From a bacterium (GTDB lineage: Bacteria > Actinomycetota > Acidimicrobiia > Spongiisociales > ZC4RG35): 57,712 bases of DNA. Below the pieces are notes generated by a model. That model saw only the letters and a list, made by a program, of their open reading frames with translations, made no database searches and was not told where the DNA came from. Position numbers and translations under genes: made by a program. Location: the NCBI GenBank assembly GCA_024641285.1, contig JAHEDH010000003.1, forward strand, positions 1 through 57,712. Direction: 5' to 3'. Position 1 is the stretch's first letter. Each line of letters opens with the position of its first letter. This document shows, one piece after another, positions 15,819 through 23,514 of this stretch.

Positions 15819-17168
15819 TCAGAGCTGACCGGGATCGCGACCTGCGAATACTTCGAGATAGGCGGGATCGTCGAAGCGCACCGGCAGCATCGCATCGGAG
15901 AACGAAGGCAGGTCCTGTCCGACGACGTGGCGGGCGGCAAGTTCGCCTGCGGCCGGCGCCGCCATGATGCCGTACCCCGAGAGCGCCCCCACGACGTACG
16001 AGCCGTCGGGCCCGACCGGTCCGATCAGCGGTCGATTCTCCGGTGTCTTGGTGTAGTACCCGCCGTCGACGTACGGCTGCGGTAGACGCTCCAGGTATGC
16101 AGCCATGTCCGGGATCATCGTGGCGAGCCCGCGGACGACCATCTCGGGATACATCGGCTCCTCGGGGATCGGGAACACCGGGGCGATGACGTCGGTTCGG
16201 TACTCCCAGAGGCCCAGCACCACATCGGAGTCGCCCCCGCCGTCCGGACGGCAGTGGGCGCCGGCATCGAGTCGTCCGGCCAGATGATTGAGAGCCGGGT
16301 CCTCGAGCAGCATCGCACGCTCCTCGGCGTCCCACTCGAGCTCCTGTGGGTCGTTCCAGATCAGCATCGGAGCATGGCGAGGCACGGTCGAGCGCGTGTC
16401 GTGAAAGGACATCTTGCGATGGATCTCGGAGTGAATCGGAAGCTCGACACCGACCATCCGACCGACGTCACCGAGGAGCGGGCCGGCAGCGTTCACGAAG
16501 CGCCTCGTGTCGATCACGCCGTGCCCGAGATGAACTCGTTCGATCCTGCCCAGCTCGACGTCGACACCGACGACTGCGTCCTGGACGAGTGTGGCGCCGG
16601 CGGCGACCGCTTCATCCAGCAGCCACGTCCCCAGCTGCTGGGCGGAGAGCCATCCGGCGCGTCTGGCATGGAGCCCGCCGACGGCTCTCCCCGAGACGTA
16701 GGGAAACGCGGCGTGCAGCGCCTCTGCATCGAAGACGTCCGCTCCCCCCGGCGGATCGGGGTCGACCGGGTCCCACGGGACGTAGCGGCCGAGGTCCACT
16801 CCGACGTGAGCCCGGACGTCTCCCGCTCCGAGAGCCGAGATCTCGTCGGCCTGGGTTCGCATCGAGTCCAGCGTGGCCGGATCGGACGTCAGGTAGAGAT
16901 ATCCGCGCCTCGACAGGTTGAAGATGTCGCCGCTGGCGTCCGCCCACTCCTGCAGCAGGTCGATCGAGCGGTTCATGAACGCGACCATGGCGTCACCGGG
17001 GCCCGGCCACCAGTTCCGGTAGCACTCCGTCGACTTGTCACTCGTCATCGACAACGGAGGGCCCGGGTCGCAGATCACGACGCCGTCGAGTCCCTGGACC
17101 ACGCTGAGATGGAACGCCGTCGACACTCCGGCGATCCCCGCTCCGGCGATCACGACCTGGGCATCCAT
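15819..17168 (-). CDS. FAD-dependent oxidoreductase (DAO family)
   Basis: A 449-residue flavoprotein of the glycine/D-amino-acid oxidase family. The N-terminal Rossmann motif is VVIAGAGIAGVSTAFHLS, and the C-terminal FAD-contact block is PLIGPVGPDGSYVVGALSGYG with ENRPLIG. There is no signal peptide. The ATG at 17168 is preferred over upstream in-frame codons because TAGCGT ends 7 nt before it, the leaderless spacing common in this window. The amine substrate (sarcosine, dimethylglycine, proline or a D-amino acid) cannot be told. The GH97 gene lies upstream on the same strand but has its own promoter-like box. Confidence 0.87.
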   Translation of the reverse strand: MDAQVVIAGAGIAGVSTAFHLSVVQGLDGVVICDPGPPLSMTSDKSTECYRNWWPGPGDAMVAFMNRSIDLLQEWADASGDIFNLSRRGYLYLTSDPATLDSMRTQADEISALGAGDVRAHVGVDLGRYVPWDPVDPDPPGGADVFDAEALHAAFPYVSGRAVGGLHARRAGWLSAQQLGTWLLDEAVAAGATLVQDAVVGVDVELGRIERVHLGHGVIDTRRFVNAAGPLLGDVGRMVGVELPIHSEIHRKMSFHDTRSTVPRHAPMLIWNDPQELEWDAEERAMLLEDPALNHLAGRLDAGAHCRPDGGGDSDVVLGLWEYRTDVIAPVFPIPEEPMYPEMVVRGLATMIPDMAAYLERLPQPYVDGGYYTKTPENRPLIGPVGPDGSYVVGALSGYGIMAAPAAGELAARHVVGQDLPSFSDAMLPVRFDDPAYLEVFAGRDPGQL

Positions 17169-17220
17169 CAGGTCAACGCTAGATACCGAAGGACATGCCC
17201 GGGTCATTTCGAGTCACCCG

Positions 17221-19059
17221 TCACCCGCCGGAGCCGCTGCTACCGAACCACACGACGAAGCCGTCACCGGGTTCGAGTTCGAAGGCGGTGGAACGACCCT
17301 CGAAGTCGACGACGTCGAGCGACCGGCCGGAGATCGCCTGACGGGCCCGGGCTCCGCCAAAGCGGCGCAGGTCGAGTTCGATCCCACGGGGCTGCTCGCC
17401 GTTGATCCCTCCGACCCACCAGCGGTCGCCGGATCTCCTGGCGATCACGACGAACTCGCCGGGGTAGCCGTCGATGAGCCTGGCCTCGTCCCACACCGCC
17501 GGTACCTCCGAGAGGAACATACGAACGGGCCGGGCCAGCGAGTCGTAACTCGTGACGCTGTCGGCGTAATGCTGAAGTCTCGACTGGAACACCACCGACA
17601 GCGCCAACTCGTGCCCGGCAGTGGTGAGGTGCGGATACAGCTGGTCGGAGAAGGTCACCGGCGTGTAGTCCATCGAGCCGACGACGTTGCGGGTGAACGG
17701 AAGAACCGTGTTGTGCCAGATGGCGGTCTGGGGATAGTCCTCGGCGAAGAAGTACTGCTCGGCGCCGCGGACGGCCTCCATCGTCATCACGTTCGGCCAG
17801 GTCCGCTCCCATCCCTTTGGCGCGGTGCAGCCGTGAAAGTTGACCATCATTCCGGCCTCGGCGGCGTCGGCAGCAATGGCGTGATATCGCTCGATGATGT
17901 CGGTGCGATCGGAATGGAAGAAGTCGACCTTGACGCCGGCGACGCCCATCGAAGCGAGGCGCTCGAACTCGGCTCTCCGGACCGCCGGCTCGTGCATCCG
18001 GTCCCGAGGTTGCTCGGGAACCAGATTGTTGGAGCCACCGGAGTTGTACCAGAGGAAGACACCGACGCCGCGGGTTCGAGCGTGGGCCAAGACACCTTCG
18101 AAGTCCGTCGGATCGTTCAGATTCCAGTTGGCGTCGATGAGTGTGTGCTCCCAGCCGAACTCGGCAGCGAGGTCGATGAACGTCCTCAGCGCCTCGGGAT
18201 TGCCAGGGCTCGCATGATCCGACCACCAGGACCACGAGACACGTCCCGGCCGGATCCATGTCGTGTCTTCGACCCGGCTCGGATCGGCGAAGTCGGTGAC
18301 GGCGGTCGATCCGTGGATGGCTGCCAGGTCGTCTGATACGACGATCAACCTCCATGGACTGGTCCACGGAGAGGAGACCGGCTCGCCAGGCGGCTCCGTA
18401 CTCAAGCCTTCCTCGGGGTACGGGAGCTCGATCCTGTAGGTGAGGTCGCCGTCGGCTTGCAGGTGGGCGCCGAAGTTCCCGGGGCCGACCGCAGACTCGG
18501 CCAGCAGGACCCAGACTCCATCGGACTCGAACAGGGCGGGAAGGTTCCAGCTCGGGGCCTCGGTCGGGGTCCCGATCGGGATGCCGTTCGCGTAGAGCGC
18601 CTCGTAGGCTGGGGCTCCGAGCGCCGGCGGATCGTGCGGTTGGATCCATACGCGACCCGGCGAGACGAATCGGAACGACATCCGATCGGACAGCAGCCGG
18701 TCGGCGCCTCCACCCCACGAGTACCGCAGCCCGATGGTGTCATCGGTGACCCGGACCTGCAGCGTCAGCCGGTCTCCTCCGTCTGAGACGAACACGAGGT
18801 TTCGCTGGTGGGCGGTGATCTCGATGACGGTCTCCGACCCGACCATCCGGTACGAGTCCTCGAACACCTCGATGTCATCGGCCTCGTCGAGGTTCAGGCT
18901 CGACAGATCACGCTCGGCAAACGCCAGCCCGATTCGACAGCCCCTCATGACGGCGACGTCGTCGAAGATCACGTCGAACACCGGATCGCCGCGTGCGATG
19001 TCCAGCTGCAAGGCCAGTCGATCACTCGGGCTGCGGACTTCCGTAGGTCTTTCGGTCAC
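17221..19059 (-). CDS. glycoside hydrolase family 97 (alpha-glucosidase/alpha-galactosidase type)
   Basis: A 612-residue enzyme with the GH97 architecture: N-terminal beta-sandwich, catalytic barrel and C-terminal beta domain. Diagnostic segments are HTLIDANWN, GVKVDFFHSDR (Asp equivalent to the nucleophile of the retaining GH97 subgroup) and NFHGCTAPKGWERTWPNVMT followed by MEAVRGAE. These favour the retaining, alpha-galactosidase-like subgroup, although specificity is uncertain. No signal peptide is visible, unlike Bacteroides members, so it may act on imported oligosaccharides. The GTG start follows a TATCTT box by 7 nt, which suggests a leaderless mRNA. Confidence 0.9.
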   Translation of the reverse strand: MTERPTEVRSPSDRLALQLDIARGDPVFDVIFDDVAVMRGCRIGLAFAERDLSSLNLDEADDIEVFEDSYRMVGSETVIEITAHQRNLVFVSDGGDRLTLQVRVTDDTIGLRYSWGGGADRLLSDRMSFRFVSPGRVWIQPHDPPALGAPAYEALYANGIPIGTPTEAPSWNLPALFESDGVWVLLAESAVGPGNFGAHLQADGDLTYRIELPYPEEGLSTEPPGEPVSSPWTSPWRLIVVSDDLAAIHGSTAVTDFADPSRVEDTTWIRPGRVSWSWWSDHASPGNPEALRTFIDLAAEFGWEHTLIDANWNLNDPTDFEGVLAHARTRGVGVFLWYNSGGSNNLVPEQPRDRMHEPAVRRAEFERLASMGVAGVKVDFFHSDRTDIIERYHAIAADAAEAGMMVNFHGCTAPKGWERTWPNVMTMEAVRGAEQYFFAEDYPQTAIWHNTVLPFTRNVVGSMDYTPVTFSDQLYPHLTTAGHELALSVVFQSRLQHYADSVTSYDSLARPVRMFLSEVPAVWDEARLIDGYPGEFVVIARRSGDRWWVGGINGEQPRGIELDLRRFGGARARQAISGRSLDVVDFEGRSTAFELEPGDGFVVWFGSSGSGG

Positions 19060-19142
19060 CGCACAGAAGATACGGGCTGCGCGGGAACGGAGAACGCAGA
19101 GACGTCAAGACCTCGAAGTGGTTCAGCCTCGAGGCGAGCCCC

Positions 19143-19472
19143 TCACCGCTCGAGCAACCGCACTTCGGGGACTCGACCGGTTGCCCCGTCGACGAGCTCC
19201 CGATCACCGAGTGGGTAGTCGAGGACGACCGTGAGCGTGTCCCTGCAGTCGTTCGTCGTGTCGTCCCTCGCAACGATCGTCACCTCGACGGTCGCAGCAG
19301 ACTCGACGACGGAAGCTTCGAGGTCCGCATTGCAGGTGTCGACGCCGAACTCCAGCGTGATTCCGTCAGGCCCCAAACCTGCCTGAGGGCTGATCTCAGG
19401 ATGAAACGCACATCCCGCAAGGAGCAGCACGGACCCGAGGACCGCTAGCACCCCATGCCTTGTGTTCCTCAT
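19143..19472 (-). CDS. small lipoprotein, unknown function
   Basis: A 109-residue protein with a signal peptide and lipobox LLAGC at residues 18-22, so it should be lipidated at Cys22 and held at the outer face of the membrane. The mature part has two further Cys (about 47 and 76) that may form a disulfide, and it looks all-beta. No family is recognised. It stands alone, divergent from the toxin-antitoxin pair. Confidence 0.7.
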   Translation of the reverse strand: MRNTRHGVLAVLGSVLLLAGCAFHPEISPQAGLGPDGITLEFGVDTCNADLEASVVESAATVEVTIVARDDTTNDCRDTLTVVLDYPLGDRELVDGATGRVPEVRLLER

Positions 19473-19543
19473 GCCGACCGTGGCCTTCTCGTGCGAGACG
19501 CCATGCCACGTCGGTCTGCCGAGAACACGTGCGTCCGGAACCC

Positions 19544-19572
19544 TTGTCGCGTATCACAGAACGTGATACGTT
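19544..19572 (+). promoter_or_regulatory. toxin-antitoxin promoter and operator
   Basis: CGTATCAC-AGAAC-GTGATACG (19550-19570) is a perfect inverted repeat with 8-nt arms. It lies between a weak TTGTCG (19544-19549) and TACGTT (19567-19572), and overlaps the latter. TACGTT ends 7 nt before the antitoxin ATG, so transcription probably begins at the start codon. This is a classic position for autorepression by an RHH antitoxin. Confidence 0.7.
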
Positions 19573-19579
19573 GGCTCTC

Positions 19580-19819
19580 ATGGCACAGGCGATATCGGTT
19601 CGACTCGACGATGAAGCACTCAGAGCCCTGAGTGAGCTCGAGGCGACTGGCATGAGTCGCTCAGAGGCCATCCGTGCTGCGCTCGTGACCGCTGCATCTC
19701 GACTGCGCGACAAGCGAGCCTTGGCTGCGGAAGTAGCAGCCCTCGAAGCCGACGAAGACGACCGCACGGAGATGCTGGCAGTAGCCGAGATCATGGAAGA
19801 CCTCCGTGCGTCGGGGTGA
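19580..19819 (+). CDS. ribbon-helix-helix antitoxin
   Basis: A 79-residue antitoxin. The N-terminal strand and helices (MAQAISVRLDDEALRALSEL, then GMSRSEAIRAALV) are a typical RHH/CopG DNA-binding fold, followed by an acidic C-terminal tail likely to wrap the toxin. The ATG at 19580 follows the operator directly, without a Shine-Dalgarno sequence. The gene overlaps the toxin start by 14 nt. It should neutralise the MazF-like toxin and repress the operon by binding the palindrome at 19550-19570. Confidence 0.88.
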   Translation: MAQAISVRLDDEALRALSELEATGMSRSEAIRAALVTAASRLRDKRALAAEVAALEADEDDRTEMLAVAEIMEDLRASG

Positions 19820-20123
19820 CATCTTTGCCTTGCGTCTCCCGAAAGGAACGGGTCACGAACAACAAGGACGTCGATTCGGTGTCGTGATCCAATCCGATGC
19901 CTTCCTCCCACGGTCTGTCGTCCTGGTGGCTCCGACATCGACCAGCGCAAAACCCGCATCGTTCAGGCCCGAGATCGACATTGCAGGCACCGTCACCCGG
20001 GTGCTCGTCGAGCAGATCGGCGCCGTCGACCTTGGCCGACTTGGTGACCTCGCAGGCCATCTCGCACCAGAGGAACAGTGGGGAGTCGACGCTGCGCTCC
20101 TGACCGTGCTCGGTCTGGACTGA
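19806..20123 (+). CDS. mazF: MazF/PemK-family toxin
   Basis: A 105-residue predicted endoribonuclease toxin. The family pattern is visible: N-terminal RRGDIFALRLPKGTGHEQQG with RRFGVVIQSDAF, the central SVVLVAPTSTSA, and VLVEQIGAVDLGRLGDLAGH. The GTG start lies inside the antitoxin reading frame, so the pair is translationally coupled. The cleavage specificity is unknown. The pair is a chromosomal type II system; no mobile element is nearby. Confidence 0.9.
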   Translation: MRRGDIFALRLPKGTGHEQQGRRFGVVIQSDAFLPRSVVLVAPTSTSAKPASFRPEIDIAGTVTRVLVEQIGAVDLGRLGDLAGHLAPEEQWGVDAALLTVLGLD

Positions 20124-20153
20124 CCGACGAGCGAGTGGCGTAGGCTCGGAGTC

Positions 20154-20564
20154 ATGCTGAGACTGATCGGAAACGTGCTGTGGCTGCTGCTCGGAGGGAT
20201 CGAATTGGCGATCGCCTACGCCATCGCCGGGCTCCTGTCGTTCCTACTGATCGTCACTGCCCCGCTCGGTGTCGCCGCCTTTCGTCTCGCCGGATACACC
20301 CTGTGGCCCTTCGGCCGGTCGCTCGTCGAGAAGCCCGGAGCCGGTGCCGGGTCGGCACTCGCCAACATCATCTGGACGGTCGTGTTCGGCTGGATTCTTG
20401 CTCTCGGCCACCTGCTGGCAGCCTTCGTGAATGCCGTCACGATCATCGGGATCCCCTTCGCCGTCGCCCACCTGAAGCTGGCGAGGACTGCGCTGGTCCC
20501 CTTCGGTCACGAAGTCGTCGACTCCGCGACTGGCGACTTCGCAGTCCGCCCGCTCGGGCGCTGA
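20154..20564 (+). CDS. YccF-family inner membrane protein
   Basis: A 136-residue membrane protein with two copies of the YccF-type pattern: LIGNVLWLLLGGIELAIAYA with RLAGYTLWPFGRSL, and then LANIIWTVVFGWILAL with LARTALVPFGHEVV. Three to four hydrophobic segments are visible. The molecular function of the family is not established. The ATG follows TAGGCT by 7 nt, which suggests a leaderless mRNA separate from the toxin gene upstream. Confidence 0.82.
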   Translation: MLRLIGNVLWLLLGGIELAIAYAIAGLLSFLLIVTAPLGVAAFRLAGYTLWPFGRSLVEKPGAGAGSALANIIWTVVFGWILALGHLLAAFVNAVTIIGIPFAVAHLKLARTALVPFGHEVVDSATGDFAVRPLGR

Positions 20565-20641
20565 TCACTCCATCGAAAGCCCGTCCCGTGCGTCGCTGAT
20601 GACATACGCCTCTGTGAACCTGAGATGCCTACGCTCGGAGC

Positions 20642-20731
20642 GTGAGTCTCATCGTCCTCGGCATCGGCGTCCTCGTCATCCTCGGAATCATCGTCGGCAT
20701 CATCATCGCCTTCGCCGGCACACGTGACTGA
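20642..20731 (+). CDS. 29-residue single-helix membrane peptide
   Basis: GTG at 20642 opens a 29-codon frame. It encodes a very hydrophobic peptide (VSLIVLGIGVLVILGIIVGI and then IIAFAGTRD), one membrane helix with a short charged end. A TACGCT box (20630-20635) lies 6 nt upstream of the GTG, the same arrangement as at many other starts here. Its downstream context CGGAG also resembles that of the YccF gene. Codons end mostly in G or C as in real genes of this window. Function unknown. Confidence 0.5.
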   Translation: MSLIVLGIGVLVILGIIVGIIIAFAGTRD

Positions 20732-20811
20732 GCGCAGAGCCATGAGAGCCACAGTCAGCGGACGCTGATCCGAACGAAGCGTCTGCTTGACCGAACGCTT
20801 CATGGACCACG

Positions 20812-21396
20812 TCACCGGGGCGGGGTGCGCGCCCATGCCCCGACCACGTCGAGAGCGGCAGCGCTCAGGTCGATCAGGTCGGCGTGGGTGTGTCGCTCTC
20901 CGATCACGAGAGCGACCACCGCTTCTGCAAAGTGCTCCGTCGGGCGATCCTGCCATCTGTCCGCCTGTCTCCAATCGACTCCATCGGGCGATCCGATCGC
21001 CGTCCGGAACGCGCTGCCGAGCTCCTGTTCGACGGAGCAGGCCTCCTCGAGGTGATGACCCAGCTCATGAGCGAGCGACTCGGGGAAACGGAGAGGGGTA
21101 GTCGGTATCTCGATCCGGATGAGTCGATCCGACCGGCGGTACTCGGCCGCGCCGCCCTCAACCTCGTCTACGAGCACCAGCTCGACAGTGCCGATACATC
21201 CTCGCTTGCCGGCGAAGACGTCCAGAAACGACTGCCAGGTCTGGTCCGTCAGCTGTTGGACCTCGGGCGGGAGACGCTGGATAGTCACCAGCCTCGGGCC
21301 GTTCGTGCGACCAGAATCGAAGGGGAGCAGGACCAGCGTCACGACCCCGAAAACAAGCAGTCGATTGGTCCACCGGTGCCTGCCCGGGTTGGTCAC
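20812..21396 (-). CDS. exported HExxH metallopeptidase-like protein
   Basis: A 194-residue protein with an N-terminal membrane/signal segment (LLVFGVVTLVLLPF) and a zinc-peptidase motif AHELGHHLEE near residue 115. A later Glu in RPTEHFAEAVVAL could be the third ligand, as in gluzincins. The GTG start overlaps the stop of the upstream ATPase gene (GTGA), so the two are translationally coupled. The family is not one I can name. It may be a secreted or periplasmic peptidase or an enzyme that has lost activity. The odd pairing with a RecA-like ATPase is noted among the findings. Confidence 0.75.
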   Translation of the reverse strand: MTNPGRHRWTNRLLVFGVVTLVLLPFDSGRTNGPRLVTIQRLPPEVQQLTDQTWQSFLDVFAGKRGCIGTVELVLVDEVEGGAAEYRRSDRLIRIEIPTTPLRFPESLAHELGHHLEEACSVEQELGSAFRTAIGSPDGVDWRQADRWQDRPTEHFAEAVVALVIGERHTHADLIDLSAAALDVVGAWARTPPR

Positions 21397-22358
21397 TCGA
21401 CGATCAGACGCTCGTCGATCAGACGCTCGTTGACCGTTTCGCCGTCGGGCTCGAGACGGAGGTACTCGTACTGCTTGCGGAACTGGAGGTCGACCATGTC
21501 GGCGCCGTCGCGGTTCTTCTCGACCGTGAAGACGACCTGATTCTTGAAGCTCTCTGCCGCGGTGAGATCGTGGGTCATCTGTGACCGTGAGACGATGTCG
21601 AACTTCTCGTTCATCAGGAGCACCACATCCGCCTCGTATGCGAGGGACGCAGAGCCTCCGAGGTGGTGCATGCGGAGACGTCGCGCCCTGAGCCCGACGG
21701 TGTCGGAGGCAACGATCGCCACAACGGCGATGTTGGCGCTCATCGCGAGTTCCTTCAGTGCATGGCTCACCGTGGTGACCCGCTGGCCCTCGTCCTCGAT
21801 GGAAGGCGTCACGGGAACCTTCTGGAGATAGTCGACGAACAGCGCGTCGGTGTCGTCGCCGACGAGTCCCTCGATCTGATCGATATCTGTATGCAAGCCC
21901 GACGCACGCACCAGCCACAGCCGGTCTGCATATCCGCTGACCGTCGAGTACGGCAGTTGAAGGACCGGCGCCTCTTCGATGGCCCTCCCCAACGACAGGT
22001 CTCCGGCCTCGACGCGCCCGAGGATGCGGCGGGCGAATCGACCGTCCTGCCCCATCCGCTGTTCGGTGGGCAGCTCCGCCAACTCGAGATGGAGGAGTCG
22101 CGACAGCAGCGTCACTTCGTCGTGCTCGTAGCAGGCGAAGATCACGCTCTGGCCCTTGTGCGCGAGGTTGCGGGCCATTTGCAGAGCGGTGATGGTCTTG
22201 CCGATGCCCGGCGAGCCACCGATCAGCGTCAGGTTCCTGGTGCGCAGCCCGCCACCGATGACGCGATCGAGCGCAGGGAAGCCGGTGGCCATCGTCCGTC
22301 GCTCCGAACCGCGTTCTCGCGCATCCGCCAGCACCGACGACAGCGATCGCCGCTCCAT
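21393..22358 (-). CDS. DnaB-helicase-C-terminal/RecA-like ATPase
   Basis: A 321-residue ATPase. Walker A is GGSPGIGKTITALQMA, the Walker B-like strand is DALFVDYLQKVPV (as in DnaB), and HHLGGSASLAYEADVVLLMN matches the DnaB/KaiC core. It ends at VVFTVEKNRDGADMVDLQF, a typical DnaB motif-4 region. There is no DnaB N-terminal domain, so it is not the replicative helicase. The ATG at 22358 is preferred; an in-frame GTG at 22436 would add 26 residues. It is coupled to the metallopeptidase-like gene downstream. The role, whether in DNA metabolism or signalling, is unknown. Confidence 0.82.
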   Translation of the reverse strand: MERRSLSSVLADARERGSERRTMATGFPALDRVIGGGLRTRNLTLIGGSPGIGKTITALQMARNLAHKGQSVIFACYEHDEVTLLSRLLHLELAELPTEQRMGQDGRFARRILGRVEAGDLSLGRAIEEAPVLQLPYSTVSGYADRLWLVRASGLHTDIDQIEGLVGDDTDALFVDYLQKVPVTPSIEDEGQRVTTVSHALKELAMSANIAVVAIVASDTVGLRARRLRMHHLGGSASLAYEADVVLLMNEKFDIVSRSQMTHDLTAAESFKNQVVFTVEKNRDGADMVDLQFRKQYEYLRLEPDGETVNERLIDERLIVE

Positions 22359-22465
22359 CTTCTCAGCCAATCGATTCTCCGTTCCCCAAGACCAGACATC
22401 TTCGTGCAGCCATCGGAATTCTCCAACCCCGATCACCCGGGGACGACTCGACCTACGCTCGTGTC

Positions 22466-23455
22466 ATGAAGATCTTGTTCATCGGTGGCACCGGCATCAT
22501 CAGCAGCGCCTGCGCGCCGCTGGCACTGGAACGTGGCCACGAAGTCCATCTCATGATCCGGGGTACCCCGAGCAACGTCCGAGCCCCCTCGCCCGGTGCC
22601 CGTGTCCTGAAAGCGGATGCGAGAAACGCCGAGCAAGCACGGGCCGCCCTCGGAAACGAGCACTACGACGCCGTGGTCGATTTCGTCGCCTTCACCCCGG
22701 AGCACATCCGCTCCGACCTCGATCTCTTCCGCCACCGGGCCGGGCAGTTCGTGTTCATCAGCAGCGCGTCCGCCTACCACAAACCGGTCCGGCACCTGCC
22801 CATCACCGAGTCGACACCGCTCCACAACCCCTTCTGGCAGTACAGCCGGAACAAAGCCGCCTGCGAGGAGCTTCTCGTCGACGAATACAGGAGGCAGGGG
22901 TTCCCGATGACCATCGTCCGGCCCTCCCACACGTACGACGAGACGCTGCTTCCTTTCTCGGCCGGTGGGACCGTCTTCAAGCGGATTCTCGACGACAAGC
23001 CGGTCATCGTTCATGGGGACGGGACGTCGCTCTGGACGCTGACACACCACCGCGACTTCGCCGTCGGACTCGTGGGACTCCTGGGGAACCCGAAGGCGAT
23101 CGGCGAAGCCTTCCACATCACGAGCGACGAGAGCGTCCCCTGGAACGAGATCTTCCTCGCAATGGGCCGAGCCGCAGGGAAGACCCCGCGCCTCGTTCAC
23201 ATCCCTTCCGATGTCATCGCCGAGGCCGACCCCGAGTGGGGCGACGGTCTGCTCGGGGACAAGGCACACAGCGTCATCTTCGACAACTCGAAGATCAAGG
23301 CTGTGGTCCCTGACTTCGATCCAACGATCCCGTTTCATGTAGGCGCCAGGGAGATCGCCGCCTTCCATCTCGAGCACCCTGACTTCGCTCCGCTCGAGCC
23401 GGACCGGGACGCATTGATCGAGCGCCTCATCGATCGATTCTCTGTGCGGGCCTGA
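22466..23455 (+). CDS. NAD-dependent epimerase/dehydratase family protein
   Basis: A 329-residue extended short-chain dehydrogenase. The dinucleotide motif is KILFIGGTGIISSAC, the catalytic Ser/Tyr/Lys region is VFISSASAYHK and YSRNKAACEELL, and the downstream IVRPSHTYDE is typical of sugar-nucleotide epimerases. GIIS instead of GFIG resembles the atypical branch that includes chloroplast RNA-binding CSP41-like proteins. The ATG follows TACGCT by 6 nt. The substrate is unknown. Confidence 0.87.
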   Translation: MKILFIGGTGIISSACAPLALERGHEVHLMIRGTPSNVRAPSPGARVLKADARNAEQARAALGNEHYDAVVDFVAFTPEHIRSDLDLFRHRAGQFVFISSASAYHKPVRHLPITESTPLHNPFWQYSRNKAACEELLVDEYRRQGFPMTIVRPSHTYDETLLPFSAGGTVFKRILDDKPVIVHGDGTSLWTLTHHRDFAVGLVGLLGNPKAIGEAFHITSDESVPWNEIFLAMGRAAGKTPRLVHIPSDVIAEADPEWGDGLLGDKAHSVIFDNSKIKAVVPDFDPTIPFHVGAREIAAFHLEHPDFAPLEPDRDALIERLIDRFSVRA

Positions 23456-23514
23456 CCCCCCGAGAGCGCGCCATCGCCTGGAGGCACAGTGCCGATTTCT
23501 GTTGAGTTGCCGGC

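Noticed and set aside
19544..20123. The toxin-antitoxin pair as evidence of a genomic island
   Set aside because: Base composition and codon use look like the neighbours, and no transposase, integrase or repeat border is visible.
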